A stretch of DNA of 64,000 nt from Saccharomonospora amisosensis (lineage in GTDB: Bacteria > Actinomycetota > Actinomycetes > Mycobacteriales > Pseudonocardiaceae). Shown one piece after another: positions 1 through 8,667 of the stretch. How positions within the stretch are numbered: position 1 is the stretch's first letter; each line of letters begins with the position of its first letter. The notes under the pieces were generated by a model. That model saw only the letters and a program-made list of their open reading frames with translations. It was not told the DNA's origin and made no database searches. The translations under genes were made by a program, and so were the position numbers. The DNA is taken from contig NZ_JAAOYM010000001.1 in assembly GCF_011761185.1 (NCBI RefSeq), positions 1,550,001-1,614,000 on the forward strand, written 5' to 3'.

Positions 1-777
1 GCTGCCCGCCGCCAGGGCGTCAGGAGGTGCGCTCTGCCCGCTCAGCTGCTCGGCGGTAACGCCGTCGGCGAGTTCGGTCAGCGCGAGCGGGTTACCGCCC
101 GCGAGGTCAAGCAGGCTGTCGGTGAGGTCGGGCGAAGCACGATCACCGAGCCGGTCGTGCAGCAACAGCAGCGCGGCCTCGGGTGGCAACGCGCCTACCG
201 GCAGCGACGGCAGCTCGGCAAGCCGGTCCCCGGTCGCGGCACCGTGGTCGGCGGCGAACGCCATGGCCAGCGGGCGGTCGCGCACCCTCCTGGCCGCGAA
301 CACCAGCGCGGCCAGCGATTCGCTGTCGAGTTCGTGCGCGTCGTCCACGCAGCACAGCGTGGGCCGCCGCGCCGCGGCGGCGAGCAGCAGCGCGTGCACG
401 GCCGCGCGCAGCTCCAACGGATCGCACGGGTCCCGGCTGAGCCCGAGCACACGTCGAAGCGGAGCCTGCCTGCCTGGTTCCAGCGAGGGCAGCAGCTCGC
501 GCGACGGCAGCAGCAACTGGTGCAGACCAGCCAGCGGCAGGTCGGCCTCCGATGTGGTGCCCGCCGCCCACAGCACAAGGAACCCATCCCGTTCGGCGTG
601 CTCGGCGGCTCGCCGGAGCAGCGTCGTCCTGCCGGTCCCCGGCATCCCACGCAAGACGAGCGCACCGCCCCTGCCCGCGGCGGTGTCGCAGAGCAGCCGG
701 GTCAGTTGGGCGAGTTCACGGTCGCGCCCGTGCACCCGCAAACCCGGCGCGGGCGTGCCCCCACACACGGTGACCAT
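1..777 (-). CDS. LuxR-family ATPase regulator, N-terminal part (runs off window)
   Basis: The frame is open from an ATG at 777 to the window edge, giving 259 codons without a stop. The protein opens with a short lead and then an AAA/STAND-type ATPase. A Walker A variant, GMPGTGRTT (Arg in place of the usual Lys), lies near residues 45-53. A Walker B-like LCCVDDAH follows. Near the edge there is the AGGNPLALTEL motif that is typical of the large LuxR (LAL/MalT-like) regulators. The C-terminal helix-turn-helix would lie outside the window, so the DNA-binding part is not seen. These proteins are usually ATP-dependent transcription activators. Family is secure; target and ligand cannot be told. 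Confidence 0.8.
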   Translation of the reverse strand, partial: MVTVCGGTPAPGLRVHGRDRELAQLTRLLCDTAAGRGGALVLRGMPGTGRTTLLRRAAEHAERDGFLVLWAAGTTSEADLPLAGLHQLLLPSRELLPSLEPGRQAPLRRVLGLSRDPCDPLELRAAVHALLLAAAARRPTLCCVDDAHELDSESLAALVFAARRVRDRPLAMAFAADHGAATGDRLAELPSLPVGALPPEAALLLLHDRLGDRASPDLTDSLLDLAGGNPLALTELADGVTAEQLSGQSAPPDALAAGS

Positions 778-836
778 CCGGACAGTGTTACGCGCCGGTG
801 TCGCCGTGAAAAGGGTTTCGGAAACAAACCGGACGA

Positions 837-1625
837 TCAGCCGTTGCGCGCGTCCCGCCACGCGATCCACTCGCGTAGCGTGCTCAGGTCGTAGTCGGGG
901 CCGCCAACACCGACGGTGAACATGGTGATCCCCAGGTCGAGCAGTTGCGGGCCGGAATCCTTCGGAGCCCCGCGCACCCCAACCGACCGCGTGATCTCCG
1001 CCGGATCGCGGCCGACGTCGGCGCAGTGCCGGTCGAGCACGGCCACCTTGTGCGCGGCCACCTCGACGTCGCCGAAGCCGTGCCAGATGTCGGCGTGCTG
1101 GGCGACCAGCCGCAAGGTCTTGCGCTCACCGCCACCGCCGATCAACACGGGGATCTTGCGGGTAGGGGGCGGGTTGAGCTTGCCGAACCGCTGCTGGATG
1201 CGGGGCAGCGCCTCAGCCAGGTCGGCGAGCCTGCTGCCCGCCGTACCGAACTCGTAGCCGTACTCGACGTAGTCCTTCTCGAACCAGCCCGCGCCGAGAC
1301 CCAGGATCAGCCTGCCGCCACTGATGTGGTCGACCGTGCGGGCCATGTCGGCGAGCAACTCCGGGTTGCGGTAGCTGTTGCAGGTCACCAGCGCACCGAT
1401 CTCCACCCTGGACGTGGCCTCCGCCCACGCGCCGAGCATGGTCCAGCACTCGAAATGCTTGCCGTCGGGGTCGCCGGAAAGCGGATAGAAGTGATCCCAG
1501 TTGAAGACGATGTCCACGCCGAGTTCCTCCGCCTGCGCGGCGGTGCGCCGGATGGCGTCGTAGTCGGCGTGCTGTGGCTGGAGTTGCAGCCCGATGCGGA
1601 CCGGTTTGTCGCCTGCGGTCGTCAT
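837..1625 (-). CDS. LLM-class F420-dependent oxidoreductase
   Basis: The 262-residue protein is a luciferase-like (bacterial luciferase/F420) TIM-barrel enzyme. Typical segments are VDIVFNWDHFYPL near the N-terminus, RVEIGALVTCNSYRNPELLADMART mid-protein (only part of that stretch need match) and GRLILGLGAGWFEKDY. The family uses coenzyme F420 or flavin to oxidise or reduce small substrates; the substrate here is unknown. ATG at 1625 is preferred because it gives MTTAGDKPVRIGLQ; a GTG at 1634 is also in frame. It begins about one base after the stop of the phytoene-desaturase-like gene, so the two are probably cotranscribed, which hints at a role in carotenoid or isoprenoid modification. Confidence 0.85.
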   Translation of the reverse strand: MTTAGDKPVRIGLQLQPQHADYDAIRRTAAQAEELGVDIVFNWDHFYPLSGDPDGKHFECWTMLGAWAEATSRVEIGALVTCNSYRNPELLADMARTVDHISGGRLILGLGAGWFEKDYVEYGYEFGTAGSRLADLAEALPRIQQRFGKLNPPPTRKIPVLIGGGGERKTLRLVAQHADIWHGFGDVEVAAHKVAVLDRHCADVGRDPAEITRSVGVRGAPKDSGPQLLDLGITMFTVGVGGPDYDLSTLREWIAWRDARNG

Positions 1626-1635
1626 GATCGACACC

Positions 1636-3126
1636 CTAACGCCGTCGTCGGCTGTTGGCAGCGCCGCGAATCCGTTCCGCCGCCAGGCGTCCGGAGATCA
1701 GCACCGGCGGGATACCCACTCCCGGAACGGTTCCGCAGCCGGCCAGTACCACGTTGTCCGCGCCACGCACGAGGTTCGCCGGTCGGAACGGTCCGGTCTG
1801 GGCGAAGGTGTGCGCCAGCGAGAACGGCGTGCCCTCGGCGAGCCCCCGTCGTGCCCAGGTGGCGGGGGTGACCACCTCGGTGATCTCCATCGCCTCCGCG
1901 AACGCGGTCAGCCCCCTCGCGGTGAGCACGCGAAGCAACTCGTCGCGGTAGGCGGGCGCCAGTCGTGCCCAGTCGATGTCGCCGGCTCGCAGGTTCGGCG
2001 CGGGCGCGAGCACCGAGATCACCTGCTTTCCCTGTGGCGCCAACCCCGGGTCGGTCGCCGTCGGCCGGGTCACCAGCAGCGAGGGATCGCTCATCAGCGT
2101 GCCGCCCCGGATGATCTCGGCGAATGTCCGCCGCCAGTGCCTGCCGAAGAAGATCGTGTGGTGGTCGAGTTGAGGCCACGTCCGCCCACTGCGCCCGTGC
2201 AGCACCACCGCGGACGGCGAGAACCGCAGCGGCACCGGCCGGCGTGGCCGCCTGCTCAGCAGCGCGTAGGCCGTGGTCAGCTCGGTCGCCAGCACCACCT
2301 GGCCACACCGGAAGCGGTCGCCCCCGGCGGTACGCACCGCCCGCACGCGCGAGCCCGACCACTCCAGCTCGCCGACAGCGGCGCCGAACCGCAGTGTCGC
2401 TCCCGCCTTCTCCGCCGCGGCCGCCATGCCTGCCGCCACCCTGCCCATACCGCCGACCGGGTAGTAGACCCCGCCGACGGTGTCCATGTAGGAGATCACC
2501 GCGTACGCCGCCAGCGCCCGCATCGGGTCCAGCCCGGCGTAAAGCGACTGGAACGAGAACAACTTGCGTACCCGCTCGTCGCCGATGAACCGCGCCATCG
2601 TCGGCCCGAGCCTGCCGAACCCGCCCAGCATCGCCAGCCTGACCAGCTCCGGACGCAGCAGATCGAGCGGCGAGTCGAAGTTCGCCCCGATGAACCGATC
2701 CCGCTGCACCGCGTACAGCTCGGTCAGCCAGCGCCGCAGCCGCCGGTAACCCTCGGCGTCCTCGGGCCCGGCGACCGACCGGATCTCAGCCTCCATCGCC
2801 TCCGGATCGGTGTGCAGCCGCATCGAGCTGCCGTCGGCGAAATGGGCCCGGTAGGCGGGTTCGATGCGGCTCAGCCGCACCCACCGCTGGCTGCTCTCAC
2901 CGACGGCGGCGAACGCCTCGTCAAGCAGCTCCGGCATGGTGAACACACTGGCACCGGTGTCGATCGTGTAGCCGGCCTCGCCGCGGTCGCCCGCCCGGCC
3001 ACCCGGCCGCGGCTCTCGCTCCAGCACGGTGACCTCGTATCCGGCGCCGAGCAGGTGCAGCGCCGCGGAAAGCCCTGCAAGACCCGCTCCGACCACCACG
3101 ACCCGCTGTCCGGCCACCGTGCGCAT
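1636..3126 (-). CDS. crtI: phytoene desaturase family protein (CrtI-like)
   Basis: This 496-residue flavoprotein has an N-terminal dinucleotide-binding motif (VVVVGAGLAGLSAALHL, residues about 9-25) followed by the RPGGRAG motif of the phytoene desaturase/amine oxidase family. The C-terminal FAD signature is CGTVPGVGIPPVLISGR. CrtI enzymes introduce double bonds into phytoene. Length is the usual one for CrtI. The gene lies 37 bp after a GGPP synthase gene on the same strand, which supports carotenoid biosynthesis. No phytoene synthase (crtB) is present in this window. A paralogue acting on another isoprenoid (CrtN/CrtO type or a ketolase) is possible. Confidence 0.8.
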   Translation of the reverse strand: MRTVAGQRVVVVGAGLAGLSAALHLLGAGYEVTVLEREPRPGGRAGDRGEAGYTIDTGASVFTMPELLDEAFAAVGESSQRWVRLSRIEPAYRAHFADGSSMRLHTDPEAMEAEIRSVAGPEDAEGYRRLRRWLTELYAVQRDRFIGANFDSPLDLLRPELVRLAMLGGFGRLGPTMARFIGDERVRKLFSFQSLYAGLDPMRALAAYAVISYMDTVGGVYYPVGGMGRVAAGMAAAAEKAGATLRFGAAVGELEWSGSRVRAVRTAGGDRFRCGQVVLATELTTAYALLSRRPRRPVPLRFSPSAVVLHGRSGRTWPQLDHHTIFFGRHWRRTFAEIIRGGTLMSDPSLLVTRPTATDPGLAPQGKQVISVLAPAPNLRAGDIDWARLAPAYRDELLRVLTARGLTAFAEAMEITEVVTPATWARRGLAEGTPFSLAHTFAQTGPFRPANLVRGADNVVLAGCGTVPGVGIPPVLISGRLAAERIRGAANSRRRR

Positions 3127-3163
3127 GGTCGTCCCGCCTTCCCCGCGTTCGAACCGTTCGCCG

Positions 3164-4249
3164 TCAGAATGTCCTTCTGGTCGCCCGTGCCGCCAATTCG
3201 GTCAGCCGGTCGGTGGCCGGGTCCGCAAGGGCCGCGCGGTACAGAGAGGCCAGCCCGCTGTCGGCCAGCTCCTCGATCCTGCGCTCCACCTCGGCCACGG
3301 CGCCGACGTCCACGAGCACCTGGCGCACCAGGTCCACGGCTTCGTCGGTGAGCTCGGGGTCGCCGACCGCGGCGGCGAGTGCCTTGCCGTCACCCTCCCT
3401 GCCCTGCTCTTCCGCGTACAGCATGCCCAGCGCCAGCAGCAGGGTCCGCTTACCCTCGCGAAGGTCGTCGCCAGCGGGTTTGCCCGTGACGGAAGGGTCA
3501 CCGAAGACGCCCAGCAGGTCGTCGCGCAACTGGAAGGCGACACCGAGGTCGGCGCCGAAGGCCAGCAACGGGTCGATCACCTCAGCGCCCGCACCCGCCA
3601 GCGCCGCGCCCAGATGCAACGGGCGCTGCACCGTGTAGGCCGCCGTCTTCAGCCGGTCGACCCGAAGCGCCGCCTCCACCGAGGCGTCCCCGGTGGCCTG
3701 GGTGTGCACGTCGAGGTACTGGCCCGCGAGTACCTCGGTGCGCATGGCACGCCACGCGGGCCTGCCCGCGGCCAGTGTCGGCGGCGGCAGTGGCGCTTCC
3801 GAGAACATGTCGTCGGCCCACGCCAGCGCCAGGTCCCCGATCAACACCGCCGCGGCGAGCCCGAACGCGTCGGCCGAGCCCAGCCAGCCGTGCTCGGCGT
3901 GCCGACCGGCGAACGCGATGTGCACCGTCGGTGAACCCCTCCTGGAATCGGAGGAATCGATCACGTCGTCGTGGATCAGCGCGCAGGCCTGGATCAGTTC
4001 CAGGCTCGCGACCGCCTGCAGCACCCCCTCGGCCTCTCCGCCGTCGGGGTCTCCTCCCGCACCCCGCCAGCCCCACCACGCGAACGTGGGACGTAACCGC
4101 TTGCCCCCGCCGAGCACGAAATCGGCCAGCGCGTCGGCGGCGGGCGCGAAGGTCGGCTCGGCGGTGCGCACCGGCTCGCCTGCGCGGCGCAGGAAATCGG
4201 TGAGCGCGCGGTTGAGGTGAGCGTGCAGGTCCGCGTCGTAGTCGGGCAT
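3164..4249 (-). CDS. polyprenyl diphosphate synthase (GGPP synthase-like)
   Basis: The protein has 361 residues when started at the ATG at 4249; a longer open frame upstream is not needed. It carries both aspartate-rich motifs of trans-isoprenyl diphosphate synthases: LIHDDVIDSSDSRRG (DDxxD, about residue 110) and FQLRDDLLGVFGD (about residue 255). GGKRLRP lies near residue 45. These enzymes condense IPP onto allylic diphosphates; a small side chain pattern and the crtI neighbour favour geranylgeranyl diphosphate as product. It starts 36 bp from metF, which is transcribed away from it, so a shared divergent promoter region lies at 4250-4285. Confidence 0.85.
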   Translation of the reverse strand: MPDYDADLHAHLNRALTDFLRRAGEPVRTAEPTFAPAADALADFVLGGGKRLRPTFAWWGWRGAGGDPDGGEAEGVLQAVASLELIQACALIHDDVIDSSDSRRGSPTVHIAFAGRHAEHGWLGSADAFGLAAAVLIGDLALAWADDMFSEAPLPPPTLAAGRPAWRAMRTEVLAGQYLDVHTQATGDASVEAALRVDRLKTAAYTVQRPLHLGAALAGAGAEVIDPLLAFGADLGVAFQLRDDLLGVFGDPSVTGKPAGDDLREGKRTLLLALGMLYAEEQGREGDGKALAAAVGDPELTDEAVDLVRQVLVDVGAVAEVERRIEELADSGLASLYRAALADPATDRLTELAARATRRTF

Positions 4250-4285
4250 GGTTCTATCGTCGCAGGGAACCGACTCGTCACTAGC

Positions 4286-5179
4286 ATGAGCACGGTGACG
4301 TCGGTGATCGAGCGACTGCAAAGCAGGGCCGCGGGCTTCTCCGTGGAGTTCTTCCCGCCGCGTGACGCCGCCGACGAGGCCGTGCTGTGGCGGTCCATCC
4401 GCGAGCTGGAACCACTCGATCCGGCATACGTGTCGATCACCTACGGCGCGGGCGGGTCCAGCAGGCAGGGCACGATCCGCAGCATCGCCAGGGTCGCCAC
4501 CGAGACCACACTGGTGCCGATGGCTCACCTGACGGCCGTGAACCACTCCGTCGCCGAGTTGCGTCACGTGATCGGCTCCTACGCCGCCGTCGGGGTGCGC
4601 AACATCCTCGCGCTTCGGGGTGACCCGCCGGGCGACCCCTACGGCGAGTGGGTGCCGCACCCCCACGGGCTGCGCTACGCCGAGGAACTGGTGACGCTGG
4701 TGCGCTCACTCGGTGACTTCTGTGTGGGGGTTTCGGCCTTCCCCTACGGGCACCCGCGTTCACCGGACCTGGCCACCGACACCGCTCATCTGGTGCGCAA
4801 GTTCGCGGCGGGCGCCGACTTCGCCATCGCGCAACTGTTCTTCGAGGCGGAGGACTTCCTGCGGCTGCGGGACCGGGTTTGCGCCGCGGGCTGCGACAAG
4901 CCGATCATCCCCGGCATCATGCCGCTGACCACGCCGAGGACGCTGGCCAAGACCATCGAGTTGTCCGCGGCCGAACCGCCGAGGTGGCTGGTGGACCGGT
5001 TGCGGCCGCTGTCGGACGACCCCAAGTCGTTCCGTGCGGCTGGTCTCGACGTCGTTACCGAACTGTGTGAGCGGCTGCTCGCGGAGGGCGTTCCCGTGCT
5101 GCACTTCTACACGTTCAACCGGTCCAAGGCCACTCGCGAACTCGTTAACAGGCTCGGCCTGGTTCGGGTGGGCGCCTGA
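4286..5179 (+). CDS. metF: methylenetetrahydrofolate reductase
   Basis: The 297-residue protein is a MetF flavoenzyme that reduces 5,10-methylene-THF to 5-methyl-THF for methionine synthesis. Family motifs seen are FSVEFFPPRD near residue 17 (includes the catalytic Glu), YVSITYGAGGSS, and NILALRGDPP with the conserved Asp. ATG at 4286 (MSTVTSVIERLQ) is chosen because it gives the usual family length; an upstream in-frame start at 4217 would run over the divergent GGPP synthase start. Its stop is 8 bp before the next gene, so they are likely cotranscribed. Confidence 0.93.
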   Translation: MSTVTSVIERLQSRAAGFSVEFFPPRDAADEAVLWRSIRELEPLDPAYVSITYGAGGSSRQGTIRSIARVATETTLVPMAHLTAVNHSVAELRHVIGSYAAVGVRNILALRGDPPGDPYGEWVPHPHGLRYAEELVTLVRSLGDFCVGVSAFPYGHPRSPDLATDTAHLVRKFAAGADFAIAQLFFEAEDFLRLRDRVCAAGCDKPIIPGIMPLTTPRTLAKTIELSAAEPPRWLVDRLRPLSDDPKSFRAAGLDVVTELCERLLAEGVPVLHFYTFNRSKATRELVNRLGLVRVGA

Positions 5180-5187
5180 CCGGTAGC

Positions 5188-6870
5188 GTGCGGATCATGC
5201 ACGTCCACCAGATCTGTGACGCCTACGTCGACGACTTCGCCGCCGCCCACCCCGTGGCCGCGACGACGATCGGCGTTTCCGGCTACGACGACCAGCTCAC
5301 CGACTACTCGCCGGAGGGCCACGCCGCAAGGGCGACACTCGCGCGGCGCGCGCTGCGCGAGATCGAGGCCGCGCAACCCGTCGACGAGACGGAGCGGGTG
5401 GCGAAGGCGGTGTTCACCGAACGGGTCGGGCTCGAACTGGAGATCCACGAGGCCGGGCTCGACGTCGCCGCGCTCAACGTCGTCGAGAGCCCGGTGCAGG
5501 CGATCCGAATGGTCTTCGATCTCATGCCCACCCGGACGCAGGAGGACTGGGAACGGGTCGCCGCGAGGATGGCCAAGGTGCCCGCGGCCCTCGACGGTGT
5601 ACGCGCCTCGCTGCTCACAGCGGCCGAGGCCGGAAGGGCGCCCGCGTTGCGGCAGATCAGCAAGGTCGCGGAGCAGGCGGAGTTGTGGGCGGGCATGAGT
5701 GGCGGCACCGGCTTCTTCGACCAGCTCGCCCAGTCGGCCGACGCGGTGGACGGCGTCTCGACGACGTTGCGCGAGCGGCTGCGGCACTCAGCGAGGGCCG
5801 CGCAGGAGTCCTACGCCGAACTCGCGGGCTTCCTGCGGGCGGAGCTGGCTCCGCAGGCACCGACCAGGGACGCGGTGGGGGAGGAGACCTACCGGTTGTG
5901 GTCGCGCTACTTCATCGGCTCCGAACTGGACCTTCGCGAGGCCTACGAGTGGGGTTGGGAGGAGTTCTCCCGCATCGAGCGTGAGGCGGCGAAGGTCGCC
6001 GACCGTATCCGCCCCGGCGCGTCTATGGCGGAAGCGGCACGGGCGCTGGACGAGGACGAGCGCTATCGCGTGCACGGCCAGGCGCGGCTGCGGGAATGGA
6101 TGCAGCGGCTGTCCGACGAGGCGGTGACCGCCCTGCGCGGCAAGCACTTCGACATCCCCGACGCGCTGACGGCGCTGGAGTGCCGGATCGCGCCGCCCGG
6201 CGGCGGGGTCGGTGCCTACTACACCGTCCCGAGCGAGGACTTCTCCCGGCCTGGGCGCATGTGGTGGTCCCTGCCCGCCGACAAGACGGACTTCTCCACC
6301 TGGCGGGAGGTCACCACCGTCTATCACGAGGGTGTTCCCGGGCACCATCTGCAGCTGGGCACGTCGGTGCACGAGCGGACGCTGAACCGCTACCAGCGGC
6401 TGCTGGGATTCACCTCAGGGCACGGCGAGGGCTGGGCGCTGTACGCCGAGCGGCTGATGCGCGACCTCGGCTTCCTCGACGACGACGGTGACCTGCTCGG
6501 CATGCTGGACGCCCACCTGTTCCGCGCCGCTCGCGTGGTGGTCGACATCGGTATGCACCTCGAACTGGAGATCCCCCGCGGCACCGGGTTCCACGAGGGG
6601 CAGCGCTGGACGCCGCAGCTGGGACTGGAGTTCATGCTCACCCGCACGATCACCGACCCCGACCACGTCTACGACGAGATCGACCGCTATCTCGGTTGGC
6701 CGGGGCAGGCGCCCGCGTACAAGCTGGGCGAACGACTGTGGCTTGCCGCGCGCGATGACGTCCGCCGCAGGCAGGGTGAGGCGTTCGACCTCAAGGAGTT
6801 CCACTCGCGCGCGCTGCGGATGGGCGGCATGGGCCTGGACACGTTGCGGGAACAACTCGCCGCCCTGTGA
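5188..6870 (+). CDS. DUF885 family metallopeptidase-like protein
   Basis: This 560-residue cytoplasmic protein belongs to the DUF885 family. The zinc-peptidase-like motif HEGVPGHH lies at about residues 381-388, followed by GEGWALYAE (about 412-420), which supplies the third likely metal ligand. No signal peptide is seen. Members are predicted M3/M32-fold-like metallopeptidases; few have been studied. The start is a GTG at 5188, with an ATG three codons later as alternative. It follows metF by 8 bp. Confidence 0.85.
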   Translation: MRIMHVHQICDAYVDDFAAAHPVAATTIGVSGYDDQLTDYSPEGHAARATLARRALREIEAAQPVDETERVAKAVFTERVGLELEIHEAGLDVAALNVVESPVQAIRMVFDLMPTRTQEDWERVAARMAKVPAALDGVRASLLTAAEAGRAPALRQISKVAEQAELWAGMSGGTGFFDQLAQSADAVDGVSTTLRERLRHSARAAQESYAELAGFLRAELAPQAPTRDAVGEETYRLWSRYFIGSELDLREAYEWGWEEFSRIEREAAKVADRIRPGASMAEAARALDEDERYRVHGQARLREWMQRLSDEAVTALRGKHFDIPDALTALECRIAPPGGGVGAYYTVPSEDFSRPGRMWWSLPADKTDFSTWREVTTVYHEGVPGHHLQLGTSVHERTLNRYQRLLGFTSGHGEGWALYAERLMRDLGFLDDDGDLLGMLDAHLFRAARVVVDIGMHLELEIPRGTGFHEGQRWTPQLGLEFMLTRTITDPDHVYDEIDRYLGWPGQAPAYKLGERLWLAARDDVRRRQGEAFDLKEFHSRALRMGGMGLDTLREQLAAL

Positions 6871-6892
6871 GCAGCTTTCACGCCCGCGCCGA

Positions 6893-6898
6893 TATGAT
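6893..6898 (+). promoter_or_regulatory. candidate -10 box of a leaderless transcript
   Basis: TATGAT lies 7 bases before the ATG of the short leader ORF at 6906. That spacing would place the transcription start on or next to the ATG, giving a leaderless message, as is common in actinobacteria. No convincing -35 hexamer was found at 16-18 bp. Confidence 0.4.
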
Positions 6899-6905
6899 CG
6901 GCCAC

Positions 6906-6947
6906 ATGCACCGGGTCTTCCGCAGCACCCCGCCGCCACGCTCCTGA
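6906..6947 (+). CDS. putative 13-residue leader peptide
   Basis: ATG to TGA encodes MHRVFRSTPPPRS. It lies between the DUF885 gene and an EamA exporter gene, directly after a -10-like box and 24 bp before a strong hairpin. A run of three prolines near the end could slow ribosomes. The arrangement resembles transcription attenuation by a leader peptide. Nothing shows it is translated; that is inference from position. Confidence 0.4.
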   Translation: MHRVFRSTPPPRS

Positions 6948-6971
6948 AGCGGGGCGCGGCTATGGGTAGCC

Positions 6972-7000
6972 ACCGCGCGGCGTGTTCGGCGCCGCGCGGT
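6972..7000 (+). terminator. 11-bp perfect hairpin, possible attenuator
   Basis: ACCGCGCGGCG at 6972-6982 pairs perfectly with CGCCGCGCGGT at 6990-7000 around a 7-base loop. A weakly U-rich stretch (CTCTTCGGCACCCTTT) follows. It sits between the leader ORF and the exporter start at 7100, and could end transcription early or be overridden by leader translation. Confidence 0.5.
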
Positions 7001-7099
7001 CTCTTCGGCACCCTTTCGCAGACCTGAGGACAGCTCAGGACTTCTCACGCCCCGCGTCGTCGTGCCTGCTCATCCCTTCGACGTTGGAGCGTCCGCGTA

Positions 7100-8044
7100 A
7101 TGTCCATTTCTGCCGCTGGCACCGGCGCGCGAACCCGCGCCGGTGCTCTCAACCTGCTCGTGGCTGGTGTGCTGTGGGGAACCGGCGGCCTCGCCGGTTC
7201 CGTACTCGCCACGAAGGCCGACCTGCACCCGCTGGCAGTGGCGTCTTACCGGCTGCTGCTCGGCGGCGGCTTCGCGGTGGTGCTGCTGTGGCTCACCGGC
7301 GGGCTGCGCACCTTTCCACGTACCTATCCACGTACCTATCCACGTACCTTCCCGCGCACCGGCACTGTCGCCCGCCGCCTGCTCACGGCGGGAGCCCTGC
7401 TCGCGCTGTTCCAGGCGTGCTACTTCGCCTCGGTGACGCTCACCTCGGTGAGCATCGCGACCATGACCACGATCGGAAGCGCGCCGGTGTTCGTGGCGCT
7501 CGGCGATGCCGTGCTCGAGCGCCGCCGTCCGAGTAACGCGACCGTGCTCTCGCTCGCGGGCGCGCTACTGGGTCTGGCCCTGCTCACCTGGTCTCCCGGC
7601 GGCGGCGACCGCTGGAGGTTGGTGGCCGGGGTGGCCTGCGCGCTGGTTTCCGGTCTCGGGTTCGCGACGCTGACGCTGGCCACTCGCCGGCAGGTCGAGG
7701 GCCTCGACCCGTTGCGGACCACGGCGTTCGGTCTGCTGGTGGGTGGGGTGTTGCTGCTGCCGCTCGGGCTGTGGACCGGGATGGCGCTGCCCGCCCGGCT
7801 CGACGTGCTCGCGGTGGCGGCCTACCTCGGCGTGGTGCCCACGGCACTGGCATACCTGGCGTACTTCCGTGGGCTTCGGCGATCCCAGCCGGTGCTGGCG
7901 GCGCTGGCCGCGTTGCTGGAGCCGTTGACGGCCGCGCTGCTGGCGGCCGTGCTGCTGGGGGAACGGCTCGGAGTCCTCGGCTGGTGCGGGGCCGCGCTGC
8001 TGGCAGGCACGATCGCGGCGAGCTACCTGCGGCCACGGGAGTGA
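7100..8044 (+). CDS. EamA/DMT-family exporter
   Basis: The 314-residue protein has about ten hydrophobic segments in two EamA repeats, the layout of drug/metabolite transporters that export amino acids or small metabolites. The N-terminal repeat starts at LLVAGVLWGTGGLAGS, and the second repeat includes YLGVVPTALAYLAYFRGLRR and ALLEPLTAALLAAVLLGE, which is diagnostic of the family. An unusual cytoplasmic or periplasmic loop near residues 71-87 is a direct repeat of RT(F/Y)P. The start ATG at 7100 has a GGAG-like element 11 bases upstream. The leader peptide and hairpin before it suggest attenuation control. Substrate unknown. Confidence 0.85.
   Translation: MSISAAGTGARTRAGALNLLVAGVLWGTGGLAGSVLATKADLHPLAVASYRLLLGGGFAVVLLWLTGGLRTFPRTYPRTYPRTFPRTGTVARRLLTAGALLALFQACYFASVTLTSVSIATMTTIGSAPVFVALGDAVLERRRPSNATVLSLAGALLGLALLTWSPGGGDRWRLVAGVACALVSGLGFATLTLATRRQVEGLDPLRTTAFGLLVGGVLLLPLGLWTGMALPARLDVLAVAAYLGVVPTALAYLAYFRGLRRSQPVLAALAALLEPLTAALLAAVLLGERLGVLGWCGAALLAGTIAASYLRPRE
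7310..7357 (+). repeat. 12-bp tandem repeat (4 units) inside the EamA gene
   Basis: Units are ACCTTTCCACGT, ACCTATCCACGT, ACCTATCCACGT and ACCTTCCCGCGC. The two middle units are identical. In frame they encode RT(F/Y)P repeated in a loop between hydrophobic segments. Confidence 0.85.
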
Positions 8045-8079
8045 ACGACGGTCGGTGAGTGTCCGCTCGGCGCGGGCAT

Positions 8080-8667
8080 TCACCGACCCTCGGTGGGGCC
8101 GTCCAGCGGCAGCGAACGCCCGAGGATCGCGAACGGTCTGGGGTCTCCCGCGAACCGGTAGTCGCGCAGTACGTCGGTGAAGCCGAGCCTGCGGTACAGC
8201 TTCCACGCCCGTGACGTCCCCTCCGGGGTGGACAACAGCACGTGGCGTTGCGCAAGCCCGTCGACGAGCCCGCGCAGCAGGTGCTCGCCGAGGCCGAGGC
8301 CCTGGCAGTCGGGGCGCACATGGATCTCGGTCAGCTCGAAGTAGTCGCCGAGCCAGCGCGCGACGGCCTGTTCGCCCTGGCTGGCCGCCAGCCCCCTGCG
8401 GACCTGCTCGTGCCACCACTGGCCGGGCTTGCCCTGGTATCCGTAGGCCAGGCCGATGAGTGCATCACCGTTGTCCAGGACGGCCATACACCGCCAACCC
8501 GCCCGCAGGGCGTGGGTGAGCCACATGGGCGCGCGTTGCTCGGCCGTACCCGAGGGGTAGTTCATCGCGGCCACGTACACCGAGAGCGCCTCGGGTAACC
8601 GGGCGCGAAACTCCTGGGCGGTGAGCCGGGCGAACCGTGGGTTGCCGTGGCGGGTGGCGGCCATCAT
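8080..8667 (-). CDS. GNAT family acetyltransferase
   Basis: This 195-residue protein has the acetyl-CoA-binding core of the GNAT fold: ELTEIHVRPDCQGLGLGEHLLRGL contains the V-x-P-x-x-Q-G-x-G-x-G motif A, and the C-terminal SRAWKLYRRLGFTDVL is a typical motif B. It transfers an acyl group from CoA to an unknown amine. Its ATG overlaps the stop of the upstream YbaK-like gene (ATGA), so the two are translationally coupled. Confidence 0.85.
   Translation of the reverse strand: MMAATRHGNPRFARLTAQEFRARLPEALSVYVAAMNYPSGTAEQRAPMWLTHALRAGWRCMAVLDNGDALIGLAYGYQGKPGQWWHEQVRRGLAASQGEQAVARWLGDYFELTEIHVRPDCQGLGLGEHLLRGLVDGLAQRHVLLSTPEGTSRAWKLYRRLGFTDVLRDYRFAGDPRPFAILGRSLPLDGPTEGR

Noticed and set aside
3140-3165. 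TTCGAACCGTTCG as a LexA box before the carotenoid genes
   Set aside because: The spacing between GAAC and GTTC halves is wrong for LexA.
4250-4666. N-terminal extension of the GGPP synthase frame
   Set aside because: It overlaps metF on the opposite strand; the family N-terminus begins at the ATG at 4249.
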